From Otatea glauca (Eukaryota; Streptophyta; Magnoliopsida; Poales; Poaceae), in NCBI GenBank assembly GCA_036346275.1, contig CM070724.1, positions 50,717,038 to 50,781,037 of the forward strand: 64,000 nt of DNA, written 5' to 3'. Within the stretch, counting starts at the first letter, position 1. Each line of letters opens with the position of its first letter. Positions 22,420 to 34,019 of the stretch are shown here, in pieces. A program made the translations under genes and the position numbers. The notes under the pieces are model-generated. The model was not told the DNA's origin, did no database searches, and saw only the letters and a program-made list of their open reading frames with translations.

Positions 22420-24350
22420 ATCTACTTATACAAGCTTAAGCAAAGCAATAATACTAGCTGTCTGTCTTCCTCTGACATGAAGTTTGATTTGTGACCCAGA
22501 CAAACAGATGGAGTATGAAGCCTCTGGAAATATCGTGAACTTCTTCTTCTTCTTCTCTGACCGTACAAGAAAGCGACGGCCGGATATTGACGAAGAAGGC
22601 TGCTGTGCTTTTCGATCGATATGACATCCATCCCATCAATTGATGGGGACGCATCTGGCGAAAAACCAAACATTAATTGGCTAAATGACGTCAACTGTAT
22701 GACTTGTCCCCCGTAAATATGAAAAAGTTACTTGGAATGAGTCTACGTTGCTCTACACCGATGGAAATTTCAAAGTCTGAAACTAGTGAAGCATTTCTCT
22801 ATTGCATGTCAATCCTATAGCCAGCTAAAAGCTAGTATGGATTAAATCAAACTAGACTTGTCAGGGTTAATATAGACCTCTTGACTACAGGCTCGTAATA
22901 TTTATACATGTGTACCACCATTGGAGCCTTTTAACTTTTCTAGCTCACACAAGATTGTCGTGGAATCAACGGTTCGCACAATATACCAATCGAATTCTGC
23001 AGCAACGGCACCTTGAAAATATCTACCTTCAGCATCCCATTTACTTTAGAGAAGTGCTTTTATGCTTTTCTTTTTGACAGTTGCACAAATATTAAAGCAG
23101 GAATAAAGGGTAGATGGTGATTACTTACCCCTTCATTTGCTTTAAGATTTATATAAATTGTATTGGGAGGGAAAGCATTGAAGCACTGCTCTTTACTTTA
23201 TCATCCTTGACAGATAGCAATGATGTCTATTTTTTTTCAATTACCCCTCTTTCGTTGGTTCACATACCCTATATATTTTACCTTACAAATTAGAGATATC
23301 TCTTATCATCCTTAGAACGTACCAAAATTTATATTGAGATAGTTTAAAGTCTCTACAAATTATTGCCCAAAACTCATGACTAAACATGGTCATGACCAAA
23401 ACTTTGATAAAAATACCTTATAAACTAAGGTCATTTACAATGGGTAATGCCTTGTTAGCCTGACAAAATGGAATAACCAACACTATCATGACCAAACATA
23501 TGCGAGCCAACATGGTCCAAAGATTTCACTGCAAACCATAACCAGCAGCACTTTGCATTCACTTTCCCTCGTCAATAGCTCCGGTGATTGGCGGCGACGG
23601 GGTGTGGGGCACGATCTCTCTCTATCGAAATCATCACTTTACTAGCTCCCTGATAAGTTTTTAGAGAGATAGAATTTATTTGTTAGTATATTGTTTTTTT
23701 TTTGTGTTAGAGAATACTGACGGAGATATAATTTATTTGTAGGTATATTTTTTCTATTTTTATTAGAGATCTTTTTAAAGAGGAGGAAATTGGAGGGGAC
23801 ACAGATGAACCACCACTACTAGCTTCTTTTAAAGTTGTAAATAAAAAGTTTTTCCTTCTTAATATGGAATGGTACGCTGCTGCTATGCGTATTCTCGAGA
23901 AAGATAAAAAGATTTCGTCGTACGTACTTTATGTAATTTTGCCTGACAAATTCAGTATGTACTTAGCTTTGCTGCAGTTACTACGCTATGAAATTTTATA
24001 ATACCGACAGAACGTGTATAGTTACATACTTATATTACATCACTAGCTAGCAAAGGTCCCTAAACGAGACATGCAGTGTTGTTACTAGGAAATTTAGAAT
24101 CAGGTTAATCTTGACATGATGTCCATCGCAACATCACTTGATGGCGACAGTATGAAATATCAAGCAACTGCTACAAGGATGTCCACTCCACTGGCACTAC
24201 TGCGACTTGTCCCCGGCCGTATGAAAGGACCATCTGGTGATGCAAGGACGCATAAATCATTCACTTGTTGCCTGCCCGTCGATCTCTACACCTACTCAAA
24301 GTTGAAACTAACAAGTACTAGTAGTGCCCTGTAAAAAAGTCATTAATTTC
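22420..24350. other. AT-rich intergenic DNA with a diverged internal duplication
   Basis: No gene is seen. The stretch 22610-22740 (catcccatcaattgatgggg, then gacttgtcccccgtaaatat) resembles 24110-24260 (catcgcaacatcacttgatg, then cgacttgtccccggccgta), which suggests a diverged duplication about 1.5 kb apart. A small repeat of gagatagaatttatttg occurs at 23671 and 23723. Confidence 0.45.
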
Positions 24351-24359
24351 CGATTGTCG

Positions 24360-26040
24360 GTCGCTAGCTCTTCCAAACGTGGTTACAAAAACCGACGAGA
24401 TTTAAGAAATCTGGGTCGAGATTTTGGTTTTCGGTCGAGGATGAGATTTAAAATTCCGACTGGATAAAAAAAATCAAAATACTACAATATTTTCAAAAAA
24501 TTTGGCAAAATTTCGCTTATTTTGACCGAAACGCATACTATTTTGGGTGGTTTGTTTGTTATTTGGACCCGGATTGGGCGCCAGTTTTTTTTGTGGACAA
24601 TCATGATGCTATTTAGGAATAATACATGTAAAAATTTATAACAAAGGAGCTTAGCTGAGTTGGTACAACTTGGTAAGTTGGAGGGTTGAATTTGCTTGGG
24701 TCCCAAGTTCGGATCCCGTGGCACGCAACATGTTTTTGTTGATTTTTTGTGCTCAATCGGTTGCACTTGACCAACTGAGCTAGAGGCGGTGCTGATTATT
24801 AATCTCAGTTATGTATTGTTCTTGCAGTAGATCACTCATTCACTTCCTGTTTCGGTAAAAAAAAAAAAATCAAATTTCTACATTAATTTCGGCGAGATTT
24901 CGCCAAATCTCGCCAAAATCTTTGGTTGTTTGACCGGATTTAGAGAATTTTTTAAAAAGAATTGAAATTCATTTGTTATATTTAAAAAAATCAAAAATCA
25001 AAAACAGAATAAGCATAACTGAGATAGTAACATTGTCATAATTTTATAAATTTTCTTGTGTGTGATCATGATCCAAAAATTTTATGAGAGCTTAGTAATT
25101 GCCTCGGAACCCTTCTCTAAAATTTTCAAAAAATTCAAACTTTTTTTGTTTTCTTAATCAAATCTATGGATGCATTAAACTTCATTTATTATCCTTCAAA
25201 AATAAAAAACACAAGGAATACAAATGGTATAGTACCATTGTAAGAATTTTATAAATTCACCGGGGTGTGATCATGATCTAAATTTTTTATGAGATATTAA
25301 TAATTGCCTCATAATCCTTATATAAAATTTTCAAAAATTTAAACCCTTTTTTGGTTACTCAATCAAATCTATCTATTGATTATCAGGACAGTAGCACATT
25401 CACAATTTTTTGAAATTTCTCAGGATTTATAATCATATCAAAATTTTATGGGAACATTAGTTATGCTTCAGAACCATCAATTGTTTTTTAAAAAAATCTA
25501 ATGTGGTTTGAACCATTTTTCATTCGGTTGATATTTGCTGGTCAACCTTTAGTAACATTTCTTAATTTTTTAAAATTCCCAAGCTTTATCATCACATTAA
25601 AATTTTATTGGAACATTATTGATGTGTCAGGACTATCCAAATTTTTTCAAAATTTTCTAACGTGGTTTGCACTATTTTTCATTCTATTGAAATTTTGTCA
25701 GCCAGCCTTTTATCAGGACAGTATTCCTGTCAGAATTTTTAAAAATTCCTCGGACTTGATCATCATCTAAAAGTTTTATGATAATATTAGTGATGTGTAA
25801 GGAACATAAAAAATTCAATTTTTTAACATTGTTTCCACTATTTTTCGCTCGGTTGAATTTTGCCGAGATTTCAGCATTTCTCGGCGAAATTTCGGTAATT
25901 TTGGACGAATTTTGGTTCAAAAAGTTTGGATTTCAAATTTTATTTTTGAATTTTGACTGGATTTCGTCTAAAATTCGGAGATTTTGCCAAAATTTTTGAT
26001 TTCACCCACTTCCGAGATGTGAACCGAAAACAAAATTTGA
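24360..26040 (+). repeat. Dispersed repeat family R, copy 1, with ~160-205-bp subrepeats
   Basis: AT-rich repeat whose outer parts carry ctcgccgagattt-like motifs. Five subrepeats containing gatcatgatccaaaaatttt and atgagagcttagtaattgc occur at about 25063, 25267, 25431, 25589 and 25757. The same five-unit order is found in the copy at 61985-63400. No TIRs, LTRs or coding sequence are recognisable. The class is unknown. Confidence 0.7.
24642..24792. repeat. tRNA-like module (SINE-like), two facing A boxes
   Basis: On the plus strand ttagctgagttgg (24651-24663) fits a pol III A box and aagttcggatccc (24704-24716) fits a B box about 50 bp on, the layout of a tRNA-derived SINE head. On the minus strand TAGCTCAGTTGG (24782-24771) is another perfect A box facing the first. 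I see no clear acceptor stem, so it is not called a tRNA gene. It lies inside repeat R copy 1 and I did not find it in the other copy. Confidence 0.45.
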
Positions 26041-26057
26041 AACCTACTTCCAAAGTG

Positions 26058-26185
26058 AACTTAAAGATTGCTAAAATCGTACAGATGTGAGCATGCCGCT
26101 AACCATAGAAACATAGCTTAGCCGGAAGCAAACTTAAAGATTGCTAAAATCGTACAGATGTGAGCATGCCGCTAACCATAGCTTA
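26058..26185. repeat. ~71-bp tandem duplication
   Basis: aacttaaagattgctaaaat at 26058 returns at about 26129, followed each time by cgtacagatgtgagcatgcc and gctaaccatag. The copies are nearly identical, so the duplication is recent. Confidence 0.85.
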
Positions 26186-26189
26186 GCCT

Positions 26190-26802
26190 TACAGCATGGC
26201 ACCTTGTGTAACACCTCAGTTCAAAATCCTTTTCATACCTAGTTCATCCTAGAGTGGATCTGCATACATATAGCATCCCACATGTACCTTCGTTTTGAGT
26301 TAACTCGGCGGTGCTACATTTGAACTCAGTAATTATACGCTACAACTCACTTTAAATGAGTAATATGAGTATGACATCCTCAAAAATTTAAGAATAAGAA
26401 AAATAAAATTTTGAAATTTGCAAATGAAATTAAATAAAAACTATTAATTAAAATCAAGATTTTGATTTACATAATTATCCTTTCCTTATTTTCTTGAAAT
26501 CCAACCTTAATAAAAGAATAAGCTACGATAACAAACCTATAAATTAAACAAAATATGAAAATGAGTTGGAAATAAAAATTTACTTTGAAATTCCGTCTAA
26601 TATGAAATTTTTCCTAATTTTGGGACTTAAAAAATCTTTTAATTTTCATTGATTTCATTTTCTCTTCAATGCAAAACTTAAAATACAATAAGGAATTAAA
26701 ATTTAACATTTAATTATATTTAATGATGAAATTTCTGAATTTTCTTGACTTTTCCTGGATTATCTTGATTTTTGCTCTAAAGGAGAAATCCTTTGAATAT
26801 AA
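26190..26802. other. AT-rich DNA without visible features
   Basis: No coding frame or repeat structure is recognised. The last bases ttatg (26803-26807) are the left target duplication of the solo LTR that follows. Confidence 0.4.
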
Positions 26803-26928
26803 TTATGTGTAAGGCCCCCATTTTTGATAATGAATACAAAAAATGGATACCATGTGCATACAGTACTAGTCCTATGATCAGTAGCTAGTACGCACAAATA
26901 CAAATTGATATCACAGTCATACACAAAC

Positions 26929-26934
26929 TTTATT
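26929..26934 (-). terminator. Poly(A) signal in solo LTR A
   Basis: tttatt on the plus strand reads AATAAA on the minus strand, in the same place as the AATAAA in copy B (40203). It would end RNA from the promoter at 29751-29760. Confidence 0.55.
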
Positions 26935-27061
26935 ACACAGCGGAAGTAAGGTTACATTATATTTTTATAATACCAAAAAGTAAACACAGCAGTGGAGACA
27001 ATTTCTTGTAGTATGCCTTTTTAAACCCATTGTTCCACAGGCAACTGACAAGAGAAAAACC

Positions 27062-27135
27062 TTAGAAAAATTCATCGTTAAATTTCCCGTATCCTGCATC
27101 AACGTATGAGTCGTCGGGGTAATCTGATTCTTCAC
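27062..27135 (-). pseudogene. Acidic exon 2 in solo LTR A
   Basis: After a polypyrimidine-type acceptor (gatgtttttag) the minus strand reads GEESDYPDDSYVDAGYGKF and a few residues to TAA. The same short acidic end is found in copies B (40001-40074) and C (57181-57254). Exon 1 would be 28371 upward; the frame across the junction is kept in all copies. See the finding on this reading frame. Function unknown. Confidence 0.45.
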
Positions 27136-28370
27136 CTAAAAACATCAACATAGGCAAGTTGAGTACTTACGTACTCGCAAGATTTTTACAAATCCTATAA
27201 TACATACAGGTTATTTCAATGGAAAGGCTATTGTGGTTAATTTGCATAAAGCCAGTTTGAAATGTAAATACAAAATAATAAATTGTAATAAAATTTGCTT
27301 AAAAGCAGATTAGTTAAAATAACAGTAAGTGCGAGTAAATAAAAATTCGAACCTGGGTAAAATGACCATAATCAAAACCAGTTCTACTGACACACAGTAG
27401 AGTTCACCAACACACGGTAGAAACCGCATTTTATGAAAATAAACAAAATTGCTAACTATGTGATGACTTTACTAAGTGTCCATTACCGCGGACGCGGCTA
27501 ATCGATTAGTTTTACACTCTACAGAGGTATACAGCTTTCCCCACAAGACATGACTGACTTTTTGAGCAATCGATATTTGCACACTTCCTTTGGTGTGCCG
27601 CAGAGAGTTATGTTATAACTATTACATTATTTAATCCTGACTTTGCACCAGCACGGTGACGATAAACCCATTTTGTGGCGGAAGAACTCAGAGCATAGAA
27701 ATGATGGAACTCCCCACAGTACGGCGTACACCGTTATATTGGTAGACGTTTATTCCATTATCACCTCGGTGTGGACGTCCCGTCGAGCAATTCATTAAGA
27801 AACAACCCGTACTACTCCGGCCTTCCAAGTGCAAAGCCAGTTTTAAATAAATTAATAAGTTAGAGCTGTCTCATACCAGTATTTTTGGTTGTATGATAAT
27901 TCTTGGCCTGAAAACAACCCATAGTTCGGTCCTTAACTCGACACGGGCAATAATCTCCACCCTACACTACGTGCAAAGACATGCACTCCCGGCTATTGCC
28001 AATAATTGCCCGCATCTAAACCATAGTTTTATTTTCATTTTCCGACCAAAATACCAACCATAAGAATGGTCATACCCATTTAAATGTTATATCCAACATT
28101 TTTAACCATGTCGATGTTTTACTTTTATTTAAGCATGGCTAAGCATGACACTAGATGTAAGTAACCTAAATTGACATCACATATTGTCTACGTCATTCTA
28201 GGGTTATCAAGGTTCACAATTTCCAACTTATCAAGGAAGTTCTATAAGACTACTGGTACAACTAACATTACCTGTAATATAGCAGACTTTAATAAAATAA
28301 AGTATGCAGTAAAACATTTAATGAAAACAGTTATAAAATTGGGATCAATATGATCAAAGGGAATGCTTGC

Positions 28371-28440
28371 CTTATTGATTCTCCTCGACGTCGAATTCCT
28401 GATCGTCAATTATACCGGGTTCGTCGGGTTCTACACGTCG
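28371..28440 (-). pseudogene. Acidic exon 1 in solo LTR A, stop at last codon
   Basis: The minus strand reads RRVEPDEPGIIDDQEFDVEE then Asn-Gln and a TAA where copies B and C have CAA. It ends in AAG followed by GCAAGC, a GC-AG type donor. The frame upstream (YLLCIAI) is shared with the other copies. The single C-to-T type change truncates it. Confidence 0.4.
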
Positions 28441-28979
28441 TATGGCGATACATAACAAATACCAAAATTTAATAAGGCCAACAAGAAATTAGATGGAAAT
28501 ATTCAAATAGAATAATTTCACAAATTCAGAAATGGTTGCATGAATTATTTTTTCTTATTTGCAACTAAAAAATTTAGTTTATTTGGATTATTATTGCATC
28601 ATTTTACTACATATTTATCAACTTAAAATTTTATTATAACAAACCCTAAGTATTTTTACATATTCAGGTTTCTGAGGTTACAAGGAATCTAACAAAATTT
28701 ATTTTACTAAATTTGGTGGTCATTTGCAAAATTTCCATGTATGACAAATTTCTAACCTTTTCTTTGAATTTGAATTCAAAATTTAAATAAAATTCAATTA
28801 TGAAATATTTTTTGCATATTATGAGTCTACATGATTTTAGATGAATTTAGAAATTTATTTCACACAATTTGGATAGTTAGTTCAAAAGATATTCAAGTTT
28901 GAATACTCTACGTTTTTGAAAATACTGAAAATTAGAAATATGCCGAAAATTGAAAGTACGCTTTCACTGGGAAAGCGCT

Positions 28980-29950
28980 TTCCCTTTTCGGGCTGAGCTG
29001 GGCTGAGGCGCTAACAACTGGGCCCAGTGGCGCGGTCGGCGCGCGATGTCTGGCGACCGACACGCTGGCTCACATGCCGCGCGCGCGCACCGACGGGGGC
29101 CCAAAAGGCGCGACTAGCGCGCAACACGAACGGTGACACCAGGGTCCACAGGCGTTGATTTCGGCTCGGCGCGAAGCGGCCGACTTCGGGCCCGCTTGGT
29201 GCGACCAGGCGGCGGCTTCCGGCTTCGCCGTGAATCGGCACACGAGTGGCGGAATGGGTTCCGCTTCGAGCATCAGCACGACCATGCGCACACGTGGGCA
29301 GTGGCGCAGCGGCCGGAGATGGCCAGGAAGGGGTTCGGCACCGACGAGGGGTGACGATAGCTACGGCTCACCGGAGATTCTGCAAAACTAGACCTCCCCG
29401 ATCTTGAAGATCACCCTGGCGAGCATCAGGACAACACAAGGAGTCTATTTTCGGGTTTGGTTTGAAGAATGGGTAACGGAGGAAGGTTCTCACCGTGCAG
29501 CTGCGGCGGCGGAGAAGGTTGCACGGTGCGGGCGCTGAACGGAGAAGAAGAGCTTGAACCGGCAGTGGGGAAGGACTTCTGGCGACGCAAGGAAGCTTCG
29601 GCTCGGTTGGATTGGATTGGAATTGGTTGTGGCGGCTAAATGGCGGTTTCCCCTTTTTCGGGTTTCGCCGGAGCTGGAGACGACGAGCAAAAATGGCAGC
29701 GAATGGGGTTCACATGGTGACGACTGGGTCGGCTGCGACGCGGGCGACGCCTTTTATATGGGCTCGGAGGCGGTTCGGCGCAAGCTGGTGCGAGAAGGAC
29801 CGAGGCGGTCTGCGTCGGCGCGAAGGCACAGCGAGGGGGAGAAGAAGACGCGCGAGAGGAGGCTGACACACGGGGGCCAGGTGGCAGCGGAAGTCGGTAG
29901 GCTTGGCTGACTGACAAGCCGGGCCCACAAGTCAGCGACCGAGAAAAAGA
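28980..29950 (-). other. GC-rich leader region of solo LTR A
   Basis: A GC-rich island in otherwise AT-rich DNA, downstream of the minus-strand TATA box at 29751-29760. Open frames here are Arg/Ala-rich on both strands and differ between copies A and B, so I do not call a protein. A GT donor-like gcacggtgagaacc occurs near 29495-29525 on the minus strand and is shared with copy B (about 37558-37570). Confidence 0.5.
29751..29760 (-). promoter_or_regulatory. TATA box of solo LTR A
   Basis: cttttatatg on the plus strand reads CATATAAAAG on the minus strand at the start of the GC-rich leader. Copy B has CATATAAAAC at the same relative place. Confidence 0.6.
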
Positions 29951-30766
29951 ACTTAGGCAAAGTCTCAGGACAGAACGGAAGGAAAACGGAAATTTCTGCG
30001 GACAAACCGACTCAAAATTTTATAAAATTTTTACCATAGGTCGGCAAGGTTATTAATAGATTTAAGTAAAAGTTTTACCATTTTATACTCTGTGTAGAAT
30101 GTTAAATAATTCTGACAATGCAACTGTTGCTTTTCTGCCAATTCTGTTTTTTATTTAATTTATGATTGAAATAAAATTAATATTTTATAAAACTTTTTAT
30201 GAGAGTCTTAAATTATATTTTACACCTTCTATAAAATTTTCATATTTTATTTATTAATTTTTAATTTTTAATAATTCTGACATTACTATTTTCCAATTTA
30301 TTTCTTCACAGTTTTTGAATTTTTAAAATTACAAATTTAATTAGCACATTTTTTATATTTTTACTGGGGGTTGGAACTGTGCTTAAGTCGGCAGGGTAAA
30401 AATCTTGATCCAGGATAACTTCTTGAGATTTCAACAAAATTCTTTTACCATTTTACCCTGACTTCTTTTCACATGATTTGCTTTGATTAAATTATATTTT
30501 ATTTAGTCCAGCTCTTCCACTGACTTAATCTGTCTGTGGAGAGCCCTTAGATTTTTCTGATGACTTTGGTAAATTTTTGTTGACTTAGCATTTTTACATT
30601 TTACTTTGACCATCTTACTATATTCTTTAATTCACTTTCTTGTATTAAGAAAAAGCCAAAAGAATATCCAATAAATCCAGAAATTTCAGAAATTTCAGAA
30701 ATAATACAAAAAATATTTTTAATTCATTTTTATTTAATTTATTAATTTTGAGGCTGTTACATTATG

Positions 30767-31500
30767 AGTAATAGAGAAAATAAAAGAATAAAATATTATA
30801 AAAATAATATGTATAAATTTTTTATTTAAACTTATAAAATCTTTATAGATCTAATTCTGAATTTAAAATTTATTTGAAAATAAATAAATATGAAATGAAA
30901 GGCAAATTAATGATTCTTGACTAACAACAGTAACATTGCTAGAATTTAATAAAACTATTCCAACATTATCTCTACTTGCAAATTTTATATTATCCTCTAT
31001 ATGGATAAATACATCAAAATTAAAAATATTAAAAATTAATAACAAATTTTGTTATATTTAAAAATATAAAAACAAAAAATTTTGTAAAGAACCGATAGTG
31101 ATGAGGGGGTGTGCAATCTCATTTGTCCACTCTCCCCAAAAACAATACATATTACACACACTATGCATATATCGCATTCACTAAACACAAACAAGTGTAT
31201 TATTATGCATGTACATATACATTGAGAAGAGATAATAATGTAATTAGTACCATAGATGGTAAATTTCAACATTAAAATGAGAACATAGGATTAGTTGAGT
31301 TCATGAGCACATTTCAGATCAAAACATTTCCTTTGTATTAACAAATCTGCAATACAACCAAGTACAAATTTTAAGAAAGCTCATGTAATGTTGTCTAGTT
31401 TTTTTAGAACATATCTAGTTTTAAAACTAGAAAGGATATATGATAATTAGAACATATATTCCTTAGGTGAAATCGTAGACCTACAATCCAGCTTACCTAC
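30767..31500. other. AT-rich DNA between solo LTR A and the TGD2 pseudogene
   Basis: No gene is seen. The stretch 31087-31105 (aaagaaccgatagtgatga) matches the unit of the CACTA-type palindromic repeats at 35540-36075. It may be a remnant of the missing left end of that element. The rest probably includes 3' flank of the pseudogene. Confidence 0.4.
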
Positions 31501-31503
31501 CAG

Positions 31504-31599
31504 CTAGGAACAAAGTCTGCTAAGAGACTTGATCAGCAGTTTGGTGTTCTGCCTAGTCGCCTCATCGCCGGTGAAACCAGAGATGTTTGAGCAAATACT
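31504..31599 (-). pseudogene. TGD2: TGD2 pseudogene, last exon
   Basis: 31 codons plus TAG, from an acceptor ctttcag at 31600/31601. It holds the conserved C-terminal SGFTGDEATR motif. This exon by itself is open. Confidence 0.75.
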
Positions 31600-31686
31600 C
31601 TGAAAGTAAGCAAACACCTCCTTGTCAGCCTGCTCTTCAGTTTGAGAAAAATTAAAACTTGATAAAAATAGGAGGGGGATACGAAC

Positions 31687-31776
31687 CTCAATATTCTTTA
31701 GAGTAAATATAAGGGTGAAAATAGACTGCTTGATCAAGTAAGTGTTCTCAGGGGTAAGCAGGAAGACTTCAACCTT
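31687..31776 (-). pseudogene. TGD2: TGD2 pseudogene, penultimate exon with frameshift
   Basis: 30 codons open in the frame of the last exon (LTPENTYLIKQS), bounded by acceptor ctgtag and donor GAG/GTTCG. Joining to the upstream exon (ending GATTTAAG) puts its first codons in another frame (RRLKSS), which fits the family better. This implies a one-base deletion near 31761. Confidence 0.7.
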
Positions 31777-32150
31777 CTACAGGGTAGCATAAGAAAAGTG
31801 AAGCATCTATCGTGGCATTCACTCTTAGTAGATTATAGACACTAATAGTATGCTACAGTAAACATTTGTGAAGCATGGATTATTATAAAACAGCAAGTAC
31901 TAGGATTACCAATTCAGCTATGCACATAAACTTCTGACAAAACTTTAACTCGGAGTCTCGGACCCTATAACCTTGTAAGCTCTCCAGGATATGAAGCAAG
32001 TTACAGCTTGATAGTTTATCAGATTCTCCACTTCATATTAATGATGATCGTGAGTTTAACTCTAAATGCGTTCAACAAAAAGAAGTAAGATGTTCTAGAT
32101 TAAATCTATGTAAATAATATTTATTAGATTGCAATGCTTTCCAACACTAC

Positions 32151-32266
32151 CTTAAATCGCTGGATGCATCAGTCAGACCTTTAGCTATGGTCTCCACATC
32201 CTTCAGCAGATTACTATCGTGAACCTCAGAGAGCAAAGGTTGAATTTCTTCAGCTAAGGCTTCAAT
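32151..32266 (-). pseudogene. TGD2: TGD2 pseudogene, helical-region exon
   Basis: Starts after gaatgaacag and ends AAG/GTAGTG. It encodes IEALAEEIQPLLSEVHDSNL followed by LKDVETIAKGLTDASSDL, matching the C-terminal helical part of TGD2 in my memory of the family. Confidence 0.75.
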
Positions 32267-32684
32267 CTGTTCATTCAATAACATTAAACTTGATGCATAG
32301 ACATTTAACCGCATAAGTAGTGTGCAACAAAATTCTCTATTTTTCACAAAAAAATAAGATTCACAAAACTGCATATATGGAGGAAGAACCACCCAATGCC
32401 CTCTTTTTCCAGAACCATGCAACAAAAAGAAAAACCTAACACCACATCTCCACTAAGTGGAGATCCCCTCCTCTTGACCATGGTTCCGAAAACAGTGCTA
32501 ACCAAACTTGCCAACTAGGGCAGATACACGATAGCGATACAATGGACCTAATAATGAAATTTCCAGAAGTTTAACCCAAGTCTCGCTAAAGTATAGAGAA
32601 GTTGGATCGGTTTTACCTGAGTTAGTGTTGAATTCTAGCATTTTAAATTCCACAATTATTTTTAGTGAATTAAGCCTTCTTTGG

Positions 32685-32829
32685 AACATTCTGGGTCAAG
32701 GGGACCAACTGAAGGTGTAGGGAGTGGATCTTTTGGCGGTGTAATATCAATCAGCGTCCCCATTAGAAGACCAGACTAATTCACCTAAACCAATGAATTA
32801 CGGCGTACAATAATTTTACCATCTTCAAC
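32685..32829 (-). pseudogene. TGD2: TGD2 pseudogene, Mce-domain exon with two stops
   Basis: From an acceptor atggcag the minus strand reads VEDGKIIVRRNSLV, stop, VN, stop, SGLLMGTLIDITPPKD and on to PECSKEGLI. The two TAG codons lie in what is otherwise the conserved loop of the Mce domain. The 3' splice boundary is not clear. Confidence 0.7.
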
Positions 32830-33405
32830 CTGCCATATTGAAGACAGCAGAAATTCAACCTAGAACATATTATCAGTTACAAGAAGAGAAGTTCATGCAA
32901 TGAAGAAATGTAAGTGTAGGCAACAATAGAAAAAAAGGAACTATGGTTACCCAAGTTATTAGCATGCCACTAACATAAAATAGTAATTTCCTCTCACCAA
33001 ATAGTAACACCTGCTTGCCTTTGCACACATTCAAGAATGAGATCTAAAAATAGCGACGGGCTGATGATAGGTAGCTGAACATAGCGATGTGGTCATGAAC
33101 TGATGATTGAAATTAAAAGCTAAACTCAACCTAACTATCCAGCTAGAAATGGTCCATATGAAAAATTATACCTCAGAACAACAGAAATGTAACATAATGA
33201 CACATTGTGTGAACTAAAGTATGGTTCTGTTTCAAAACTTGCTCTATGAATTATAAGCATTCAAGCTAAGGCAATATGAATTGTGTGAGCGCAGGTGGAA
33301 CCCTCGGAGCCAAGCCAGCGCGACCGTCAGCAGCGCCACCCCAGAGACCATGAAGAGGCCCATGCCACCCTCCCACACACTGCGCTTGCCGAATCCGTAA
33401 TCCCC

Positions 33406-34015
33406 AGGGGCCATAGACGATATGTGTGGTGTCCTTCCTCCTTGGTCCAAGCAAGATCCACGCGTGCGTGCTGCTGGATTGGTTGGTTCTACCGCACGCG
33501 CATCCTCCTGCGAAGCCAACAAGAAGTAGCTCTATCAATTGGATTACCAGGAGAGCGAATCGACAAATGCGCCGAGTTGATGGAAGAATTGCAGGTGAAA
33601 AGAAAATTAAATAAGAGAGATTGGTGAAAAGAAAGAGGAGATGCACCAGTAGAGATTGAATCCGCCTCTTTAAGAAGGTAGGAGAGGAGGATTGGATTGG
33701 GAGATGGGAGGGAATTGGGTACAGCTTTGCCTGCCGGGGCGGTGACGGGAGTTGGGGCGGCGTTGGGGCGGCGTTGGAAGGAGGTCCCGGCGACGGGAGT
33801 CGGGGAGGCGTCGGGAGGAGGGGCAACGAGTGGAGTCGGGGCGGCGTCGTGGGGAGTAGGGGCGCCAGGGGGAGGTCCTGCCTGTGTGGGGAGTAGGGGA
33901 GGCGTCGGGGAGTAGGGGCAGCGGGGGCCTACGGGGTCGGCGAGGACGATGGGGGCGCGTGAGAGCTAGGGTTAGGAGAGTGGAGTCGCGCGGGTTTGCA
34001 GTAAAAAGAACATTC
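33406..34015. other. Region upstream of the TGD2 pseudogene, GC-rich stretch
   Basis: The G/A-rich stretch 33690-33970 repeats gggagtcggggcggcg-like motifs in a loose, microsatellite-like way. It could be 5' leader or promoter of the TGD2 copy, or filler brought by a transposon. Frames here are low-complexity and are not called as genes. Confidence 0.4.
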
Positions 34016-34019
34016 TACA

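Larger units (their letters stand above)
26808..30761 (-). mobile_element. Giant solo LTR, copy A (minus orientation)
   Basis: A 3954-bp unit runs from TGTAAGGCCCCCA to GGCTGTTACA on the plus strand and is flanked by exact 5-bp duplications ttatg (26803-26807 and 30762-30766). TG...CA ends with a 5-bp duplication and no internal region indicate a solo LTR. It matches copy B (36303-40329) and truncated copy C (55385-57506) in inverse orientation. LTRs of about 4 kb occur in some plant Ty3/gypsy lineages, but without an internal region the family is not proven. It carries its own TATA box, poly(A) signal and a spliced-looking reading frame. Confidence 0.85.
31504..33405 (-). pseudogene. TGD2: TGD2-like (chloroplast lipid-transfer, Mce/MlaD domain) pseudogene
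   Basis: TGD2 is the phosphatidic-acid-binding subunit of the TGD1-3 importer in the chloroplast inner envelope. Exons on the minus strand in order: membrane anchor (about 33402-33286, FGKRSVWEGGMGLFMVSG then a hydrophobic run), a doubtful remnant near 33040-33000, an Mce-domain piece (about 32829-32685, LIDITPPKDPLPTPSVGPLD), 32266-32151 (IEALAEEIQPLLSEVHDSNL), 31776-31687 (LTPENTYLIKQSIFTLIF) and 31599-31504 (SGFTGDEATRQNTKLLIKSL, stop). Splice sites at 32267/32268, 32150, 31777, 31686 and 31600 are good. Breaks: two in-frame stops (TAG) near 32794 and 32785, where Glu and Gln codons would be expected by single changes, and a one-base loss near 31761 that shifts the frame between exons. The transit peptide and parts of the Mce domain are missing. 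Confidence 0.8.

Noticed and set aside
24648..24735. Functional tRNA gene
   Set aside because: Only A- and B-box-like motifs are present; I see no matching acceptor stem or anticodon arm.
33266..33826. 186-codon minus-strand frame
   Set aside because: Its N-terminal part is low-complexity Pro/Ser sequence and its C-terminal part is an off-frame reading of the TGD2 membrane-anchor exon.
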